NCBI RefSeq assembly: GCF_020283565.1
Contig: NC_060065.1
Coordinates: forward strand, 42,706,409-42,770,408
Length of the DNA: 64,000 nucleotides
Origin: Trifolium pratense
Taxonomy: Eukaryota; Streptophyta; Magnoliopsida; Fabales; Fabaceae
Direction: 5' to 3'
Of this stretch, positions 47,401-58,080 are shown one piece after another. The notes under the pieces are model-generated. The model was not told the origin of the DNA and did not search any database. It was given only the letters and a program-made list of their open reading frames with translations. Position numbers and translations under genes: made by a program. The first letter of the stretch is position 1, and every line of letters starts with the position of its first letter.

Positions 47401-50400
47401 AGCGGCGAGTGGCGCTAACCCCCAAAAATGCTATAGCCTATAGCGGTATAGCGGATAGCGGGATGACCGCTATTGTTAAGACTAAAAAACCATGTACAAA
47501 AGTAAACATAAATTCCAAAATTAGGTTTTTCATCAATTTTCCCCCACCAAGAGACTATAGCGGCCCAAAAACGCTATGAAACTGCTATGTCGCCGCTATT
47601 CACCTGCTATTCGCGAGCACTATGGCCGCTTCTCTAAATAGTAGTTCGCGGCCCTTTGGCGTAGCGTATAGGGGGATCACCGCTACGCTATACTAACATC
47701 ATAGGCTTTTAGTGAATAAGGCTCTCAATTTTAAGTTTACAATTTTTCTTTTGTATATTGAGCAACTGTGGCTTGAAATTTGGAATGTGGAAAAATTACT
47801 ATAACAGAGCACCTCCAATCATTGAGATATATTATTATTGTTGTTGCTTTTATTAGGCCTATTATTAGTTAAACATCAATTGTAGAAATCTAAGCACTTT
47901 CCTGTGTGTTTATCTGTTTGGATTAGTTGTTCATTAAGGGGATTCACACCTCGTTTTTCACCCTTTGAGAGAGGTGGTTGTTGCTCTCCCATTTGTATAA
48001 ATCTAACCTGAATTTGATGACCATGATTTGGTTATCTTCTGCATTGTAGATTTGTAGTAGAGTAACTATTAACTTAACTGTGCACTTCAGAGGATAAACA
48101 GTTGCGAACAGGGTACCCACTTAGTGTCTGTTTGAATTGACTTATTTGTCCAAGAGGTGTCAGCCTTGACTTTGTAAACTCAAGGGGCATGGTTCAAATC
48201 CCACCTAGAACATTTGTAAAATGGCCATTAGTGTCAACCATTATTTATAACAATTTCCCCTTCCTCAATTTTTTTAATTTATAATTTTTTTTTGACTAAT
48301 TTGATTTTATCTACTGACATAAGCACTTGTGAGGCTATTTGAGAGAATTTATGGAAACAACTTATGACACGTGTTTAAGTTGTGCACTCGAGTGAAAAGT
48401 GATATTCATATTTGATTTTGTCATTATAAAATCTACAGTTACACCGATAAAGATAACTGATATTTTTTTTGTCCATTTTTCTTCCTATATCCAGGTTCCT
48501 TTATCCAATATATCCACTTATTTGTCTTGCTGCTTCTGCTGTCATCGAGAGCTTTCCTGATCTTTTCCGTGACAAGTATGATTCATTTGACACTTCTATA
48601 ACAGTGAAGGTGAGTTATCGCTTTACTCAAGATTAAAATAGATCTTTTTATATATCTGATATGGAAGAAATAAGTACTTTCTGGATTTGACTCTTGCTAA
48701 ATGCAGGTAGCCAAGTTTCTGAGGCCGGTGGTTCTTAGCATTATATTATATTCCTCTCATGCTCGTACATTTTCTCTGATTCATGGTTACTCAGCTCCTA
48801 TAGAGACTTACAAGCTTTTAGAGCACCACGACGATGTAGCAAATGGTGAGGATCAAACATTTGGTGGCTTTGTTCTGTTTTAGGTTTATTTTTTGAGTGT
48901 GATTAACTTGACTACCACATTGATAATTAGGTAATGCTTCATACCAGTTCACTAAAAAGCCTACAATTTGTCTGTAGAAGAATTAACTGAAAAAGAAAGT
49001 AAATGATGGCACTTTAAGAAACTAGACTGCTGCATTGTTTAAATTTCCACTTCAAGTGTAGTCACTAGTCAGCCACTTTTCTTTTTCATTTGGTATATGA
49101 TCTGAATCTTGAATTATTTTGAAGTTCGTATATGATTTTTAACTTATAATTTAGCTATGACACTTGTTTTGACTTAAAAAACCATAATTTTAGTGATTGT
49201 GTATCTCACAATTCATATTAAGATTTGATTCATGATTCCGAAAATAGGTCTTCTGATTCACGATTTGGATCTCAATTTGATAACCATGCAGTAAACAATT
49301 AATGAAAAATTATGTTCATAAAAGGAAATTGATGTAGCTTGAATTGTAGCTGTTATTTGAACCTACATTATGAATTTTTTATTACATTCAATGAATCCAT
49401 TCTGTTATAGCGGTGCTATTGCGCTACAGTGTAGTCGATATAGTATCTTGTTAAATAGCGGTGCTATTTCCCTATAGTGTAGTGCTATTGCTGCACTATA
49501 GTGTAGTGGATATATTGGATAAAGGAATCTGGAATTTGAACAAATCACTATCATTCCGTGAAACGCTATTTATTACAAAATGTGGTCAAATAGAGGATAT
49601 AGTGGCGTTATAGTGTTATTGCATAGTAAAATTTGAACAAACCTCTATTTTTTTGTGATCTGCCATTTACAACAACGAGCCATTCATTCTGTTTGCACTA
49701 AAGGAAGTTTTCTTTTACAGAATTATGTCACAGACTGGACTATTTTTGTTTTCCTTCTAATGTGGTATAGTTTTTTTTTTTTTTTTAACATTAATGTGGT
49801 ATAGTATCTGTTGGTTATTTAGTGAAATATAGTGATTGTATAAGCAAGAACTAAGATGTAATCTGACTGCAAAAAGGCTTATTATTTTATTGAGCAGCAA
49901 AGCTTGGTACTTATACAGCCATAAGGAAAAATAAAAAGGCAAAACATTTACTATGTAACTGATACTTAGAGACTTTAATTATTCTGATCCCAATAACTAG
50001 TTTAAACTTTATTGCCTAGAAATTAGGAGAAATAAACATTGATTGAGCAGCTCATGGGTCATTCCATCAAACACTCCTCCTTGGCACTAGAGCTGCATAT
50101 TCCAAGCCTTTTCCTCATGAACTCAAATCTGGTTTTTGAAAGTGCCTTTGTTAAGATGTCTGCATTCTGATGTTCTGTTTTACAATAGACAAGCTGAACT
50201 TCTCCATCCTTTTGAACTTCTCTTAGATAGAAAAACTTGATCTTGAAGTGTTTGGTTCTACCATGGAACACTGGATCATTAGCAATTGAAATTGCAGCTT
50301 GGTTATCCACAAATATCTTTGTGCTTTCTGTTTGATTCATGTGCAAGTCTGTCATGAGCTTTCTGATCCAAATAGCTTGATTCACAGCAGCAGCAGCAGC

Positions 50401-53400
50401 TATATATTCTGCCTCTGCTGTCGATTGAGCTATAACTTCTTGTTTTTTTGAACACCATGAAAAAACTCCAGAACCTATTGTAAAACAATAACCTGATGTG
50501 CTCCTCATATCATCAACACATCCAGCCCAATCACTGTCAGAATAACCAAGAAGGCAGAAACTTTTTACTTGACTGAACCTTATTCCGTAATCAAGTGTGC
50601 CCTTGACATATCTAAGAATTCTTTTAGCTGCTTGAAAATGAATTTCACTAGCACAATGCATGTACCTTGATAATAAACTTACAGCATACATGATATCAGG
50701 CCTAGTTGCTGTCAAATACATCAAACAGCCTATTATGCTTCTGTACAATCTCTCATCAACCTTTTCAGCTTCATCTTCTTTGCAAAACTTCTCTTTTTGA
50801 TTCATTGGAGTTGTAGCTGGTTTACATTCTTCCATATTGAACTTCCTGAGAACTTCTTTTGCATATTTTTGTTGGCACACAAATATTTTATTTTGCTTTT
50901 GTTGCACCTGCATTCCAAGGAAAAATGTCATTTTTCCAAGGTCCGTCATCTCAAAAGCACCTTTCATTTCCTCCTTGAACTTGCAAATAAGTTCCTCATG
51001 ACTTCCTGTAACGAACAGATCATCAACATAGAGTGATACAACAAGTATTTCATTATCAACCTTTTTAACATATAAGGTAAATTCACTTGGACTTTTTGCA
51101 AAGCCTAAGTTCATCAAGTGTCTATCTATTCTGCTATACCATGATCTTGGTGCTTGTTTTAGCCCATACAAAGCCTTATTTAATCTATATACCTTCTCCT
51201 CCTGTCCTTCAACAACAAAACCCTCTGGTTGTTCAACAAATATTTCTTCTTCTAAGTATCCATTCAGAAAAGCTGACTTGACATCCATTTGATGTATAAC
51301 CCAACCATTTTGTGCAGCTAGAGCTAGCAACAACCTTATGGTATCCAATCTAGCTACTGGAGCAAATGTTTCAGAAAAATCTACCCCAAAGATTTGGGCG
51401 TATCCCTTAACAACAAGTCTTGCCTTATACTTGTTTAGGGAACCATCAGAATTAAGCTTGGTCCTATAAACCCATTTGACTCCAATAGCTTTCTTATGGT
51501 TAGGTCTGTCCACCAATTTCCATGTCTGATTTTTTTCAATCATCTTGAGCTCCTCCTTCATCGCATCCATCCATTTTTTATCTGTTGCAGCTTCTTCATA
51601 TCCAGCAGGTTCCATGATCGCAACATTACACCTCTGATAAATGTCAGAAAGTGATCTTTCTCCTCTAACAGGTTCATCATCGACATCTTCATTCACCTCT
51701 TGGAATTCAATCTTGTCATTTTCCCAGCTCCAGCTATCTAACTCCATGAATTTTACATCTCTGCTGACAATTATTTTGTTTTGATGTGGCAAATATATTC
51801 TATAGGCCTTAGCAATTAAGCTATAGCCCACAAAAATTCCTGGTTCTGCTTTCTTATCCAACTTGTCTCTCTTAACTTGATGTATATAAGAGAAACAAAG
51901 GCAGCCAAATGTCTTCAGATTAATTAGCTTTGGTTTGCTGCCATGCCAAGCTTCAAATGGAGTCTTTTTCTGGACGGCTTTTGTTGGCAGTCTGTTCAAA
52001 AGAAAAACTGCAGTATTTGCTGCCTCTGCCCAAAATTCCTTTGGCAGCCCTTTGTCATGAAGCATACACCTTGCCATCTCCATAATTGTTCGGTTTTTCC
52101 TCTCTACAACACCATTCTGTTGTGGAGTGTACGGTGCTGTTAATTGATGTTCAATGCCTGCATCTTCACAAAATTTATTAAATTTTTCAGAGGTATATTC
52201 AGTTCCATTATCCGACCTGATCACCTGCATCTTGCTTCCACTTTGAGTTTCAACCCAAGCTTTAAATTTCATGAAAATACCAGCAACTTCAGATTTAAAC
52301 TTCATAAAATAAATCCAACACATCCTTGAATAATCATCAATGAATGCAATGTAATACTTACTGCCATTCAATGATGGTGTTTTCATAGGTCCTCCCACAT
52401 CTGTGTGTACCAATTGCAGCTTTTGTGTGGCCCTCCAAGTATTGTTTTGTTGAAAAGGAAGCCTTTTTTGTTTCCCATATTGGCAAGCGATACATTCAGG
52501 AGGCATAACTTCTAATTTTGGCAAGTCATTCACCAAGTTGTTCTTCTTCATAAAAATTAGAGCAGCATGATGGAAGTGGCCCAATCTCTTGTGCCAAAGC
52601 ATTGTACTGCTAACCTCCTTGTGCATTGCAGCCTGCTCCTTGTTCATGAAATCTAAGGCAAAACTTTTGCCTTTCATTTGAATTTTGAATACCTCTCTAC
52701 CTTCTGAATCTTTAATCATGCAATTTTTATCTTCAAAAAACACCTTATAACCTTTTTCCAGCAACTGTGGAACGCTCAACAAATTTTGATTTATTTCAGG
52801 AACAAACAAAACATCAGAGATAAGTTTCAAACCTGTGTGACCTTCAATGGCCACAGTTCCTTTGCCTTTTACTTCAATGTATGCTCCATTTCCAATCTTG
52901 ACTTTAGAGAGAACATTTTCATCAAGCTCTCTGAATAGCTCACGATCATAAGTCATGTGATTTGTACAACCACTATCAATTAGCCAACTTTCCGTGGAGT
53001 AATTGGAAGCAAAACATGATGCAGTGAACAACTGCTCATCTTGTGATTCATCCTCAGCAACCTTGACTTCTTGTTGTTGTTGTTGAGATTTGCATATTTT
53101 TTCCACGTGCCCTAACCGACCACACTTGTGACACCTTACATCTGGTCTCCACCAACACTTTTTTTCTGGATGATTAGTTTTTTTGCAATGAGGGCAGGAT
53201 GGATACAACTGAGTGTCACTGTTTTGATCATTGTTTTTGCTGTTTGAAAAACCTTCAGAGTTGTTGCGACCTTTTCCTTTTTTGTTGATTTGCAACTTGA
53301 CTTGAAATGCACCCTCCATAGATTCCTCTTGCCTCATAAGCCTTCTTTGCTCTTGTGCCTTCAGTGCATGTAATACTTCTGCCAGTGTAATATCGCATAG

Positions 53401-54959
53401 ATCTTTTGTGTTCTCCAAGGTGGCTATAGATGCTTCATATCTTTCAGGTATTGTCACAAGAATTTTTTCTACAATTCTTGAATCAGGAAACTCAGCACCC
53501 AGCAACCTAACCTTGTTGGCAATGTTGAGTAATTTATCCGAGTACTCTTTGATTGTCTCAGATTCTTTCATTCTTTGTTGCTCAAATTCTCTTCTTAAAT
53601 TTATCACCTGCATGCTTCGTATCCTCTGGTCTCCTGCATATTCTTCTTTCAGATAATCCCAAATAGCTTTCGCTGATTTGAGAGTCATGATTCTAGTAAA
53701 TACAGTTTTTGAAACACCAGCAAATAGACATGCTTTTGCTTTTGCCTTCTTGGTTTTTCTCTGTTTGTGATTTCTAATCTGAGCCATGCTTGGATTTTCT
53801 CCTAGTGGCGGAACATCGTAATCTTCTTCTACAGCTTCCCAAAGATCTAAAGCCTCTAGGTAGGATTCCATCCTCACAGCCCAAAGGTCATAGCTTTCTC
53901 CATCAAAAATAGGTGGAGCAACCTGCGAAAAATTTGTTCCGGCATCCATTTCACAGATCCCGTAAGAAGATTGCTCTGTTACCAATTTGTTGGTTATTTA
54001 GTGAAATATAGTGATTGTATAAGCAAGAACTAAGATGTAATCTGACTGCAAAAAGGCTTATTATTTTATTGAGCAGCAAAGCTTGGTACTTATACAGCCA
54101 TAAGGAAAAATAAAAAGGCAAAACATTTACTATGTAACTGATACTTAGAGACTTTAATTATTCTGATCCCAATAACTAGTTTAAACTTTATTGCCTAGAA
54201 ATTAGGAGAAATAAACATTGATTGAGCAGCTCATGGGTCATTCCATCAAACAGTATCTTAGTGGTTTCTCTGATTAGGCAATTGTATGTTTTGCCATTAC
54301 CTTCTAATGTAACTTAAATTTTCACCGTTTATTGATATCATTTTGTTCCTTTTTGTTGCAGGTTCTGTACTTTGTGTCGGAAGTGAATGGCATCGCTACC
54401 CATCATCATTTTTTGTCCCAGATTTTGTGGGACAAGTTCGATGGATCGATGATGGTTTCGGAGGTCTTCTTCCTTTCCAATTTAATTCTACCCTAGGTGG
54501 GACTGCTGCAGCACCGCCATACTTTAACAACAAGAACAAGGCATCAGAAGAACAATACGTAAGTCCTCTTTAACTGCATATATTGCCACTAGTCTACTAG
54601 AGTGTATTTGAAGGAAACTGACTAGTGACAAACATTGATTTGGCAGCTTCATGATATCGATGCCTGCACTTTCCTTGTTGAGTTGCAGCTAAAGAGGCCT
54701 TACCTTACCCGAGGAAGTGACTTATCAACATGGGAGGTAATAGTCATTTCCAATTCACAAAGTTTCGCATATTAAATGCTAATATCATCTTTTAATTGCG
54801 TTTGGATTTGTCGTATACATATTTCAGGCTATTGCTGCATTACCTTATCTGGATAGAGAGCTTTCACCAGCTTTGTATAGGTCTTTTTTCATCCCTTACC
54901 TCTGGCAAGAAAAGAATGTTTTTGGCCTGTATAAACTGTTCAGAAGAATAACCAAATGA
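44416..54959 (+). CDS. ALG9: ALG9 alpha-1,2-mannosyltransferase (GT22), 569 aa
   Basis: ER membrane enzyme that transfers mannose from dolichol-phosphate mannose to the lipid-linked N-glycan precursor in the ER lumen. Ten exons: 44416-44690, 45722-45809, 45907-46066, 46215-46432, 46819-47114, 48495-48609, 48707-48845, 54362-54558, 54647-54736, 54828-54959; all GT-AG, total 570 codons with stop. Visible marks: a Ser-rich cytosolic N-terminus; a first membrane segment (ALPFVALCLLRY); the GT22 loop IIHDCDEVFNYWEP with Asp68-Glu69; many hydrophobic segments; the conserved HKEERFLYPIYPL at 342-354; and a C-terminal LPYLDRELSPALYR. Length fits plant ALG9 (about 570). Intron 7 is 5516 bp because of a copia insertion; splice sites on both sides are intact, so the gene may still work. 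The sister enzyme ALG12 is the main alternative; the HKEERF motif and length favour ALG9. Confidence 0.93.
44830..45665. repeat. Three diverged direct repeats in ALG9 intron 1
   Basis: Units begin near 44868, 45228 and 45477, each with CATTTTGATTATGCT. They continue through GAAATGAACT..AAAGAAGTA, GTTGG..ACTAA and a GGTT..AATATCAA..CTTTGAT region. Together they make up most of the intron. The first two are separated by a SINE. Confidence 0.75.
45123..45222 (-). mobile_element. tRNA-derived SINE in ALG9 intron 1, reverse strand
   Basis: Flanked by a perfect 11-bp duplication CATGTCATTTT (45112-45122, 45223-45233). On the minus strand: A-box-like TTTGGTCTAGTGGTGAGGG, then GTAGTATGCATGAGGTC, then CATTGTAAACCAAAAAAAA. 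Same family as 34907-34985. Confidence 0.9.
46493..46730. mobile_element. hAT-type MITE in ALG9 intron 4, 238 bp
   Basis: Perfect 8-bp duplication CTTATACC (46485-46492, 46731-46738). Ends CAATTTTAAAATAC and, reversed, CAATGTATTAAAACAC; the interior is rich in GGTTCAACC and AACCGG motifs. Confidence 0.85.
47398..47705. repeat. TAGCG-rich repeat in ALG9 intron 5
   Basis: Starts CATATAGCGGCGAG and ends CCGCTACGCTATACTAAC, with many GCTAT/ATAGC copies in both orientations between. Probably a hAT-like non-autonomous element related to 36828-37012; the target duplication was not established. Confidence 0.55.
49385..49640. repeat. TAGCG-rich repeat in ALG9 intron 7
   Basis: Contains ATAGCGGTGCTATT twice and CTATAGTGTAGTG several times; related to the other two TAGCG-rich repeats. 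It lies just upstream of the copia insertion. Confidence 0.55.
49809..50073 (-). repeat. 3' LTR (left side) of the ALG9-intron copia element
   Basis: Plus-strand ends TGTTGG and TCAAACA. The polyprotein stop codon lies a few bases inside this LTR. Confidence 0.95.
50059..53949 (-). CDS. Intact Ty1-copia gag-pol polyprotein, 1296 aa
   Basis: Start chosen at the ATG at 53947-53949 (MDAGTNFSQVAPPIFDGESY); the frame is open 12 codons further upstream, but only from a non-ATG codon overlapping the primer-binding site. Domains in order: gag with a UBN2-like part; two CCHC knuckles (CPHCKKTNHPEKKC and CHKCGRLGHVEKIC); protease with IDSGCTNHM; pre-integrase LWHKRLGH; integrase with DDYSR, SDNGTEY and PQQNGVVERKNRT; RT with QMDVKSAFLNG and YVDD; RNase H from GYSDSDW to the end, with AEAEY and DNQAA. 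No stop or frameshift; all expected catalytic motifs are present. Length is normal for a plant copia polyprotein. The stop (TGA) falls just inside the 3' LTR. Confidence 0.97.
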   Translation of the reverse strand: MDAGTNFSQVAPPIFDGESYDLWAVRMESYLEALDLWEAVEEDYDVPPLGENPSMAQIRNHKQRKTKKAKAKACLFAGVSKTVFTRIMTLKSAKAIWDYLKEEYAGDQRIRSMQVINLRREFEQQRMKESETIKEYSDKLLNIANKVRLLGAEFPDSRIVEKILVTIPERYEASIATLENTKDLCDITLAEVLHALKAQEQRRLMRQEESMEGAFQVKLQINKKGKGRNNSEGFSNSKNNDQNSDTQLYPSCPHCKKTNHPEKKCWWRPDVRCHKCGRLGHVEKICKSQQQQQEVKVAEDESQDEQLFTASCFASNYSTESWLIDSGCTNHMTYDRELFRELDENVLSKVKIGNGAYIEVKGKGTVAIEGHTGLKLISDVLFVPEINQNLLSVPQLLEKGYKVFFEDKNCMIKDSEGREVFKIQMKGKSFALDFMNKEQAAMHKEVSSTMLWHKRLGHFHHAALIFMKKNNLVNDLPKLEVMPPECIACQYGKQKRLPFQQNNTWRATQKLQLVHTDVGGPMKTPSLNGSKYYIAFIDDYSRMCWIYFMKFKSEVAGIFMKFKAWVETQSGSKMQVIRSDNGTEYTSEKFNKFCEDAGIEHQLTAPYTPQQNGVVERKNRTIMEMARCMLHDKGLPKEFWAEAANTAVFLLNRLPTKAVQKKTPFEAWHGSKPKLINLKTFGCLCFSYIHQVKRDKLDKKAEPGIFVGYSLIAKAYRIYLPHQNKIIVSRDVKFMELDSWSWENDKIEFQEVNEDVDDEPVRGERSLSDIYQRCNVAIMEPAGYEEAATDKKWMDAMKEELKMIEKNQTWKLVDRPNHKKAIGVKWVYRTKLNSDGSLNKYKARLVVKGYAQIFGVDFSETFAPVARLDTIRLLLALAAQNGWVIHQMDVKSAFLNGYLEEEIFVEQPEGFVVEGQEEKVYRLNKALYGLKQAPRSWYSRIDRHLMNLGFAKSPSEFTLYVKKVDNEILVVSLYVDDLFVTGSHEELICKFKEEMKGAFEMTDLGKMTFFLGMQVQQKQNKIFVCQQKYAKEVLRKFNMEECKPATTPMNQKEKFCKEDEAEKVDERLYRSIIGCLMYLTATRPDIMYAVSLLSRYMHCASEIHFQAAKRILRYVKGTLDYGIRFSQVKSFCLLGYSDSDWAGCVDDMRSTSGYCFTIGSGVFSWCSKKQEVIAQSTAEAEYIAAAAAVNQAIWIRKLMTDLHMNQTESTKIFVDNQAAISIANDPVFHGRTKHFKIKFFYLREVQKDGEVQLVYCKTEHQNADILTKALSKTRFEFMRKRLGICSSSAKEECLME
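53988..54252 (-). repeat. 5' LTR (right side) of the ALG9-intron copia element
   Basis: Same 265 bases as 49809-50073 as far as can be read, followed by the duplication GTATC. Confidence 0.95.
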
Positions 54960-55240
54960 GTCTTTTTGACCGGGTAAGGAGTATTCGAATAGTCCTTGAT
55001 TGTGATGGTAGGATTTACAAGAAAACCAATTTTGTTAGACAGTGATCTTTGTAGGATTCTTCCCACCTGTTTAGTATTTTGATTTAGTTCTAATCTTGTC
55101 AAAAAAAAAAAAAATTACAATGTTGTATGCTGGCATATACTATCTCCCACCGAAACATTCATTTTATTAATCTTGTACAGTTGAAGTCTAATGTTTCTAC
55201 ATTTATTACCACTAAATTTTAGACCTAATTTTCCTTAATA

Positions 55241-55387
55241 CTCCCTCCGTGACACTATATAAGCAAAAAACTCATTTTTAGGTTCATTGTTTTATTAATG
55301 TATTTGATCTACAATATAGACTAAATACATTAATAAAGTAATGAACCTAGAAAGGTGTTTTTTGATTATATAGTGTCACAGAGGGAG
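55241..55387. mobile_element. Stowaway MITE, 147 bp, near-perfect palindrome
   Basis: Ends CTCCCTCCGTGACACTATAT and, reversed, CTCCCTCTGTGACACTATAT, flanked by TA (55239-55240, 55388-55389). The centre is ATTAATGTATTTGATCTACA against its near complement. Confidence 0.93.
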
Positions 55388-55511
55388 TATATATATTATT
55401 ACAGTTGAAGTCTAATGCTAATCAATGCCCCTAGGCACTAGTATATCAAAATGGAAATTTCATCTTGTAAATTGTGCATTCAATGCACGGGTCTTTTATA
55501 TATATCTATAT

Positions 55512-55909
55512 GAGGAGGGATCCGTTGACTCCAGGAGTAAGTCTCTATCGACTTACTCCGTTTAATAACTCGATATCGGCATTATATTTCTTCGATCCAA
55601 CCGTTGAATTCAAAGATCTTATTGAGTAGATCAACTCCACAAATTTTTATAAAAATTAAAAAAAAATGTAGTTATGTATTCAGACTATTGAAATTCAACG
55701 GTTTTATTAAAAGTTGTTCGTACGTTCAATTGAAGTTATCAGAAAAAGTATCAGACGGTTTTGAATTTTTATAAAAAATTGTGGAGTTGATCTCCTCAAT
55801 AAGATATTTGAATTCAACGGTTGTATTGAAGAAATATAATGCCGATATCGAATTATTAAGCGGAGTAAGTCAATGGAGACTTACTCCTGGAGTCAACAGA
55901 TCCCTCCTC
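55512..55909. mobile_element. Fold-back MITE, 398 bp
   Basis: Ends GAGGAGGGATCCGTTGACTC and, reversed, GAGGAGGGATCTGTTGACTC; the whole element folds on itself. It sits in AT-repeat DNA, so the target duplication is ambiguous (TATCTATAT against TACATATAT). Confidence 0.85.
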
Positions 55910-55919
55910 TACATATATA

Positions 55920-56360
55920 TAGGTTTGCTAACTTAGACCCACCTGAAAACATGAAGGTCTAAGTTAGCAAGGTGCACATTTTCACTTTAGATCAAAACAA
56001 AAACATCTTTTTTTACTATTTTAATATAGTTTCAAGCCAAGGGTAGTTTAGTAAAACTCATTTGATATTTTAACATGAAGGTCTAAGTTAGCTAGGTGCA
56101 CTTTTTCAAAGTTGAGTAACATGTTTTCTTAAGTTGTCATTTTTTGATTTCCTATGTATTTTATTTAAATTGCATATATTTATAATTAAGTGGGTGTAAA
56201 TTAGTAAATGAGTGCATCACCATTTAATAAAATTTACCTGACTAACCTCGATTTTCTAGTTTAAAATAACTAAATTTCAAGGTTCTTTTGTCCAAAGTGA
56301 ATGTGTATCTTGCTAACTTAGACCTTCATGTTTTTAGGCGGGTCTAAGTTAGCAAACCCC
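55920..56360. mobile_element. Inverted-repeat element with TTTGCTAACTTAGACC ends
   Basis: Left AGGTTTGCTAACTTAGACCC, right reversed GGGTTTGCTAACTTAGACCC, then AACATGAAGGTC on both sides. Inner copies of GGTCTAAGTTAGC repeat the theme. Class not determined. Confidence 0.7.
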
Positions 56361-56375
56361 TATATATATATATAT

Positions 56376-56772
56376 GAGGAGGGATCAAATTACACCGGTG
56401 TAACATTTGAGTAATGTTATACTGCTCAATAACGCTTCAACGAATACAAATTTTACAAAATCCACCGTTGGATTGAAAGTTTATATTGTATAGATCATCT
56501 ATGTGAAGTTTTATAAAAATTTAAAATCGTTTGATATGTTATTGAGATAGATCAAGATTAATGGTATTCGATAAAAGCGCATAAACCATTAATCTTGACC
56601 GGTCTCAATAACATGTCAAACGATTTTAGATTTTTGTAAAACTTAACATGGATGATCTATACGATATAAGTTTTCAATCTAACGGTCAATTTTGTAAAAT
56701 TTGTATTCGTTAAAGCGTTATTGAGCGGTGTAACATTACTCAAATGTTACACCGGTGTAATTTGATCCATCC
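56376..56772. mobile_element. Fold-back MITE related to 7130-7505
   Basis: Ends GAGGAGGGATCAAATTACAC and, reversed, GGATGGATCAAATTACAC; then CGGTGTAACATTTGAGTAA in both arms. The core (TTACAAAATCCACCGTTGGA, ATATGTTATTGAGATAGATC) matches the element at 7130-7505. The terminal GAGGAGGGATC is shared with 55512-55909. Confidence 0.85.
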
Positions 56773-56792
56773 AATATATATATATATATATA

Positions 56793-57016
56793 TTAAATTT
56801 GCTAATGTACACCCACTATCACTTGCTAACACACATCTTCTGAAAAATAAGTAAATGTGTTATAGCAAATGCATATAGGAGTTGCTAACGTACACCCACT
56901 TATTTTTTAGAAGGTATGCATTAGCAACATGTACCTTAAGGTGTATTTAAATACTTTTTAGTTATCATTTGCTAACACACCTTCATAAAAATAAGTGGGT
57001 GTACGTTAGCAAATCC
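56793..57016. mobile_element. Inverted-repeat element with GCTAACGTACACCCACT motifs
   Basis: Repeated TTGCTAA(T/C)GTACACCCACTTAT and complementary AAATAAGTGGGTGTACGTTAGCAAA sequence. Boundaries with the neighbouring element are unclear; possibly several nested copies. Confidence 0.5.
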
Positions 57017-57551
57017 TATAGTGCTAATGCACACCCACTCATTTTTGTGAAGGTCGGCTTAGCAACCTACGCCTTCAATTTCTCTTGTAAAAAAAAAAAA
57101 ACCTACACCTTCAAATAAGACAAAAAGTTAATTGTTTTTAATTTAATAAAAAATGGAATTTGAAGATAGGAGTGTAATTTTGATGTTGTTTCCTCACACT
57201 TTTCCATTTTTTTCCCACATCAAAGAGAAAGTGTTTGAGAGCAAAACACAAATGTGTAAAAACAAAATTAGATGGTTCCACAAAATTCCCAAAAAAATGG
57301 TTCTATCCAAGTTCCCATGATCAGTTGAATTTTATTTTATTTTTTTATCGAAATTTCTTCAATTGAAATCCATAAAATTGCTTAATTTGTATTTAAAGTT
57401 AAAAAATTGGTGTTAAGTTAAATAACAAGGAACAAGAAAAGTAGCAAAGCTTTTTTCTCTTCATTTCTCTGTTCCTACGTCACTTCCCCATTTTCTTTTA
57501 TAAAATTACATTTCTATCCATAAATTCAATTTTTTATTAAATTAAAAATAT

Positions 57552-58080
57552 GGCTTTAATCCAGTTTTGATCCCCCTATTTTGAAAAACCTGAACTTTTG
57601 ATCCCCCTATTTTAAAACTCAGCACTTTTGATCCCCCTATTTTAGTTTTTTGTTAGTTTTAGTCCCCCACCTCAATTTGGTCAAACTTTTGCTTATGTGT
57701 CATGCTCACTGATGACGTGGCATTGTACATGTGGACAAACAATTTCCTTAGATAGTGTCCCGAGCCCCAATCTTTTGCTTCTTTGATTGCAGTGATGTAA
57801 ACACGATCATCTTAAGGAATCCCATTGCAAAACATGCATCTCTATAGGTCAAATATTGTGTGTCACCAATTTTTCTGACATCATCATAGCAAGTTGTCCA
57901 CATGTACAATGTCACGTCATCAGTGAGCATGACACATTAGCAAAAGTTTTACCAAATTGAGGTGGGGGACTAAAACTAACAAAAAACTAAAATAGGGGGA
58001 TCAAAAGTGCTGAGTTTTAAAATAGGGGGATCAAAAGTTCAGATTTTTCAAAATAGGGGGATCAAAACTGCATTAAAGCC
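57552..58080. mobile_element. Non-autonomous Mutator-like element, 529 bp
   Basis: Ends GGCTTTAATCCAGTTTTGAT and, reversed, GGCTTTAATGCAGTTTTGAT; TIRs of about 180 bp carry repeated GATCCCCCTATTTT motifs. Flanks TAAAAATAT (57543-57551) and TAAAAATAA (58081-58089) are an 8-of-9 duplication. The centre carries a helicase-like gene fragment. Confidence 0.88.
57738..57905 (-). pseudogene. Helitron-type helicase fragment captured in a MULE
   Basis: The minus strand reads CYDDVRKIGDTQYLTYRDAC then FAMGFL, and after a one-base shift DDRVYITAIKEAKDWGSG followed by HYLRKL. This matches the conserved Y-x-x-(F/Y)-(R/K)-(D/E)-A-C-x-A-(M/L)-G-(F/L)-L-D-D-D-x-x-(Y/F) stretch of plant Helitron/PIF1-like helicases. 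It is too short to work and has a frameshift. Confidence 0.7.

Larger units (their letters stand above)
49809..54252 (-). mobile_element. Full-length Ty1-copia element inside ALG9 intron 7
   Basis: 4444 bp with two 265-bp LTRs (49809-50073, 53988-54252) and the 5-bp target duplication GTATC (49804-49808, 54253-54257). The LTRs look identical by eye, so insertion is recent. On the minus strand the primer site TTGGTAACAGAGC follows the 5' LTR (right side), and the purine tract AAGGAGGAG precedes the 3' LTR (left side). It is inserted antisense to ALG9. One uninterrupted polyprotein frame spans the interior, so it may be autonomous. Confidence 0.96.
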
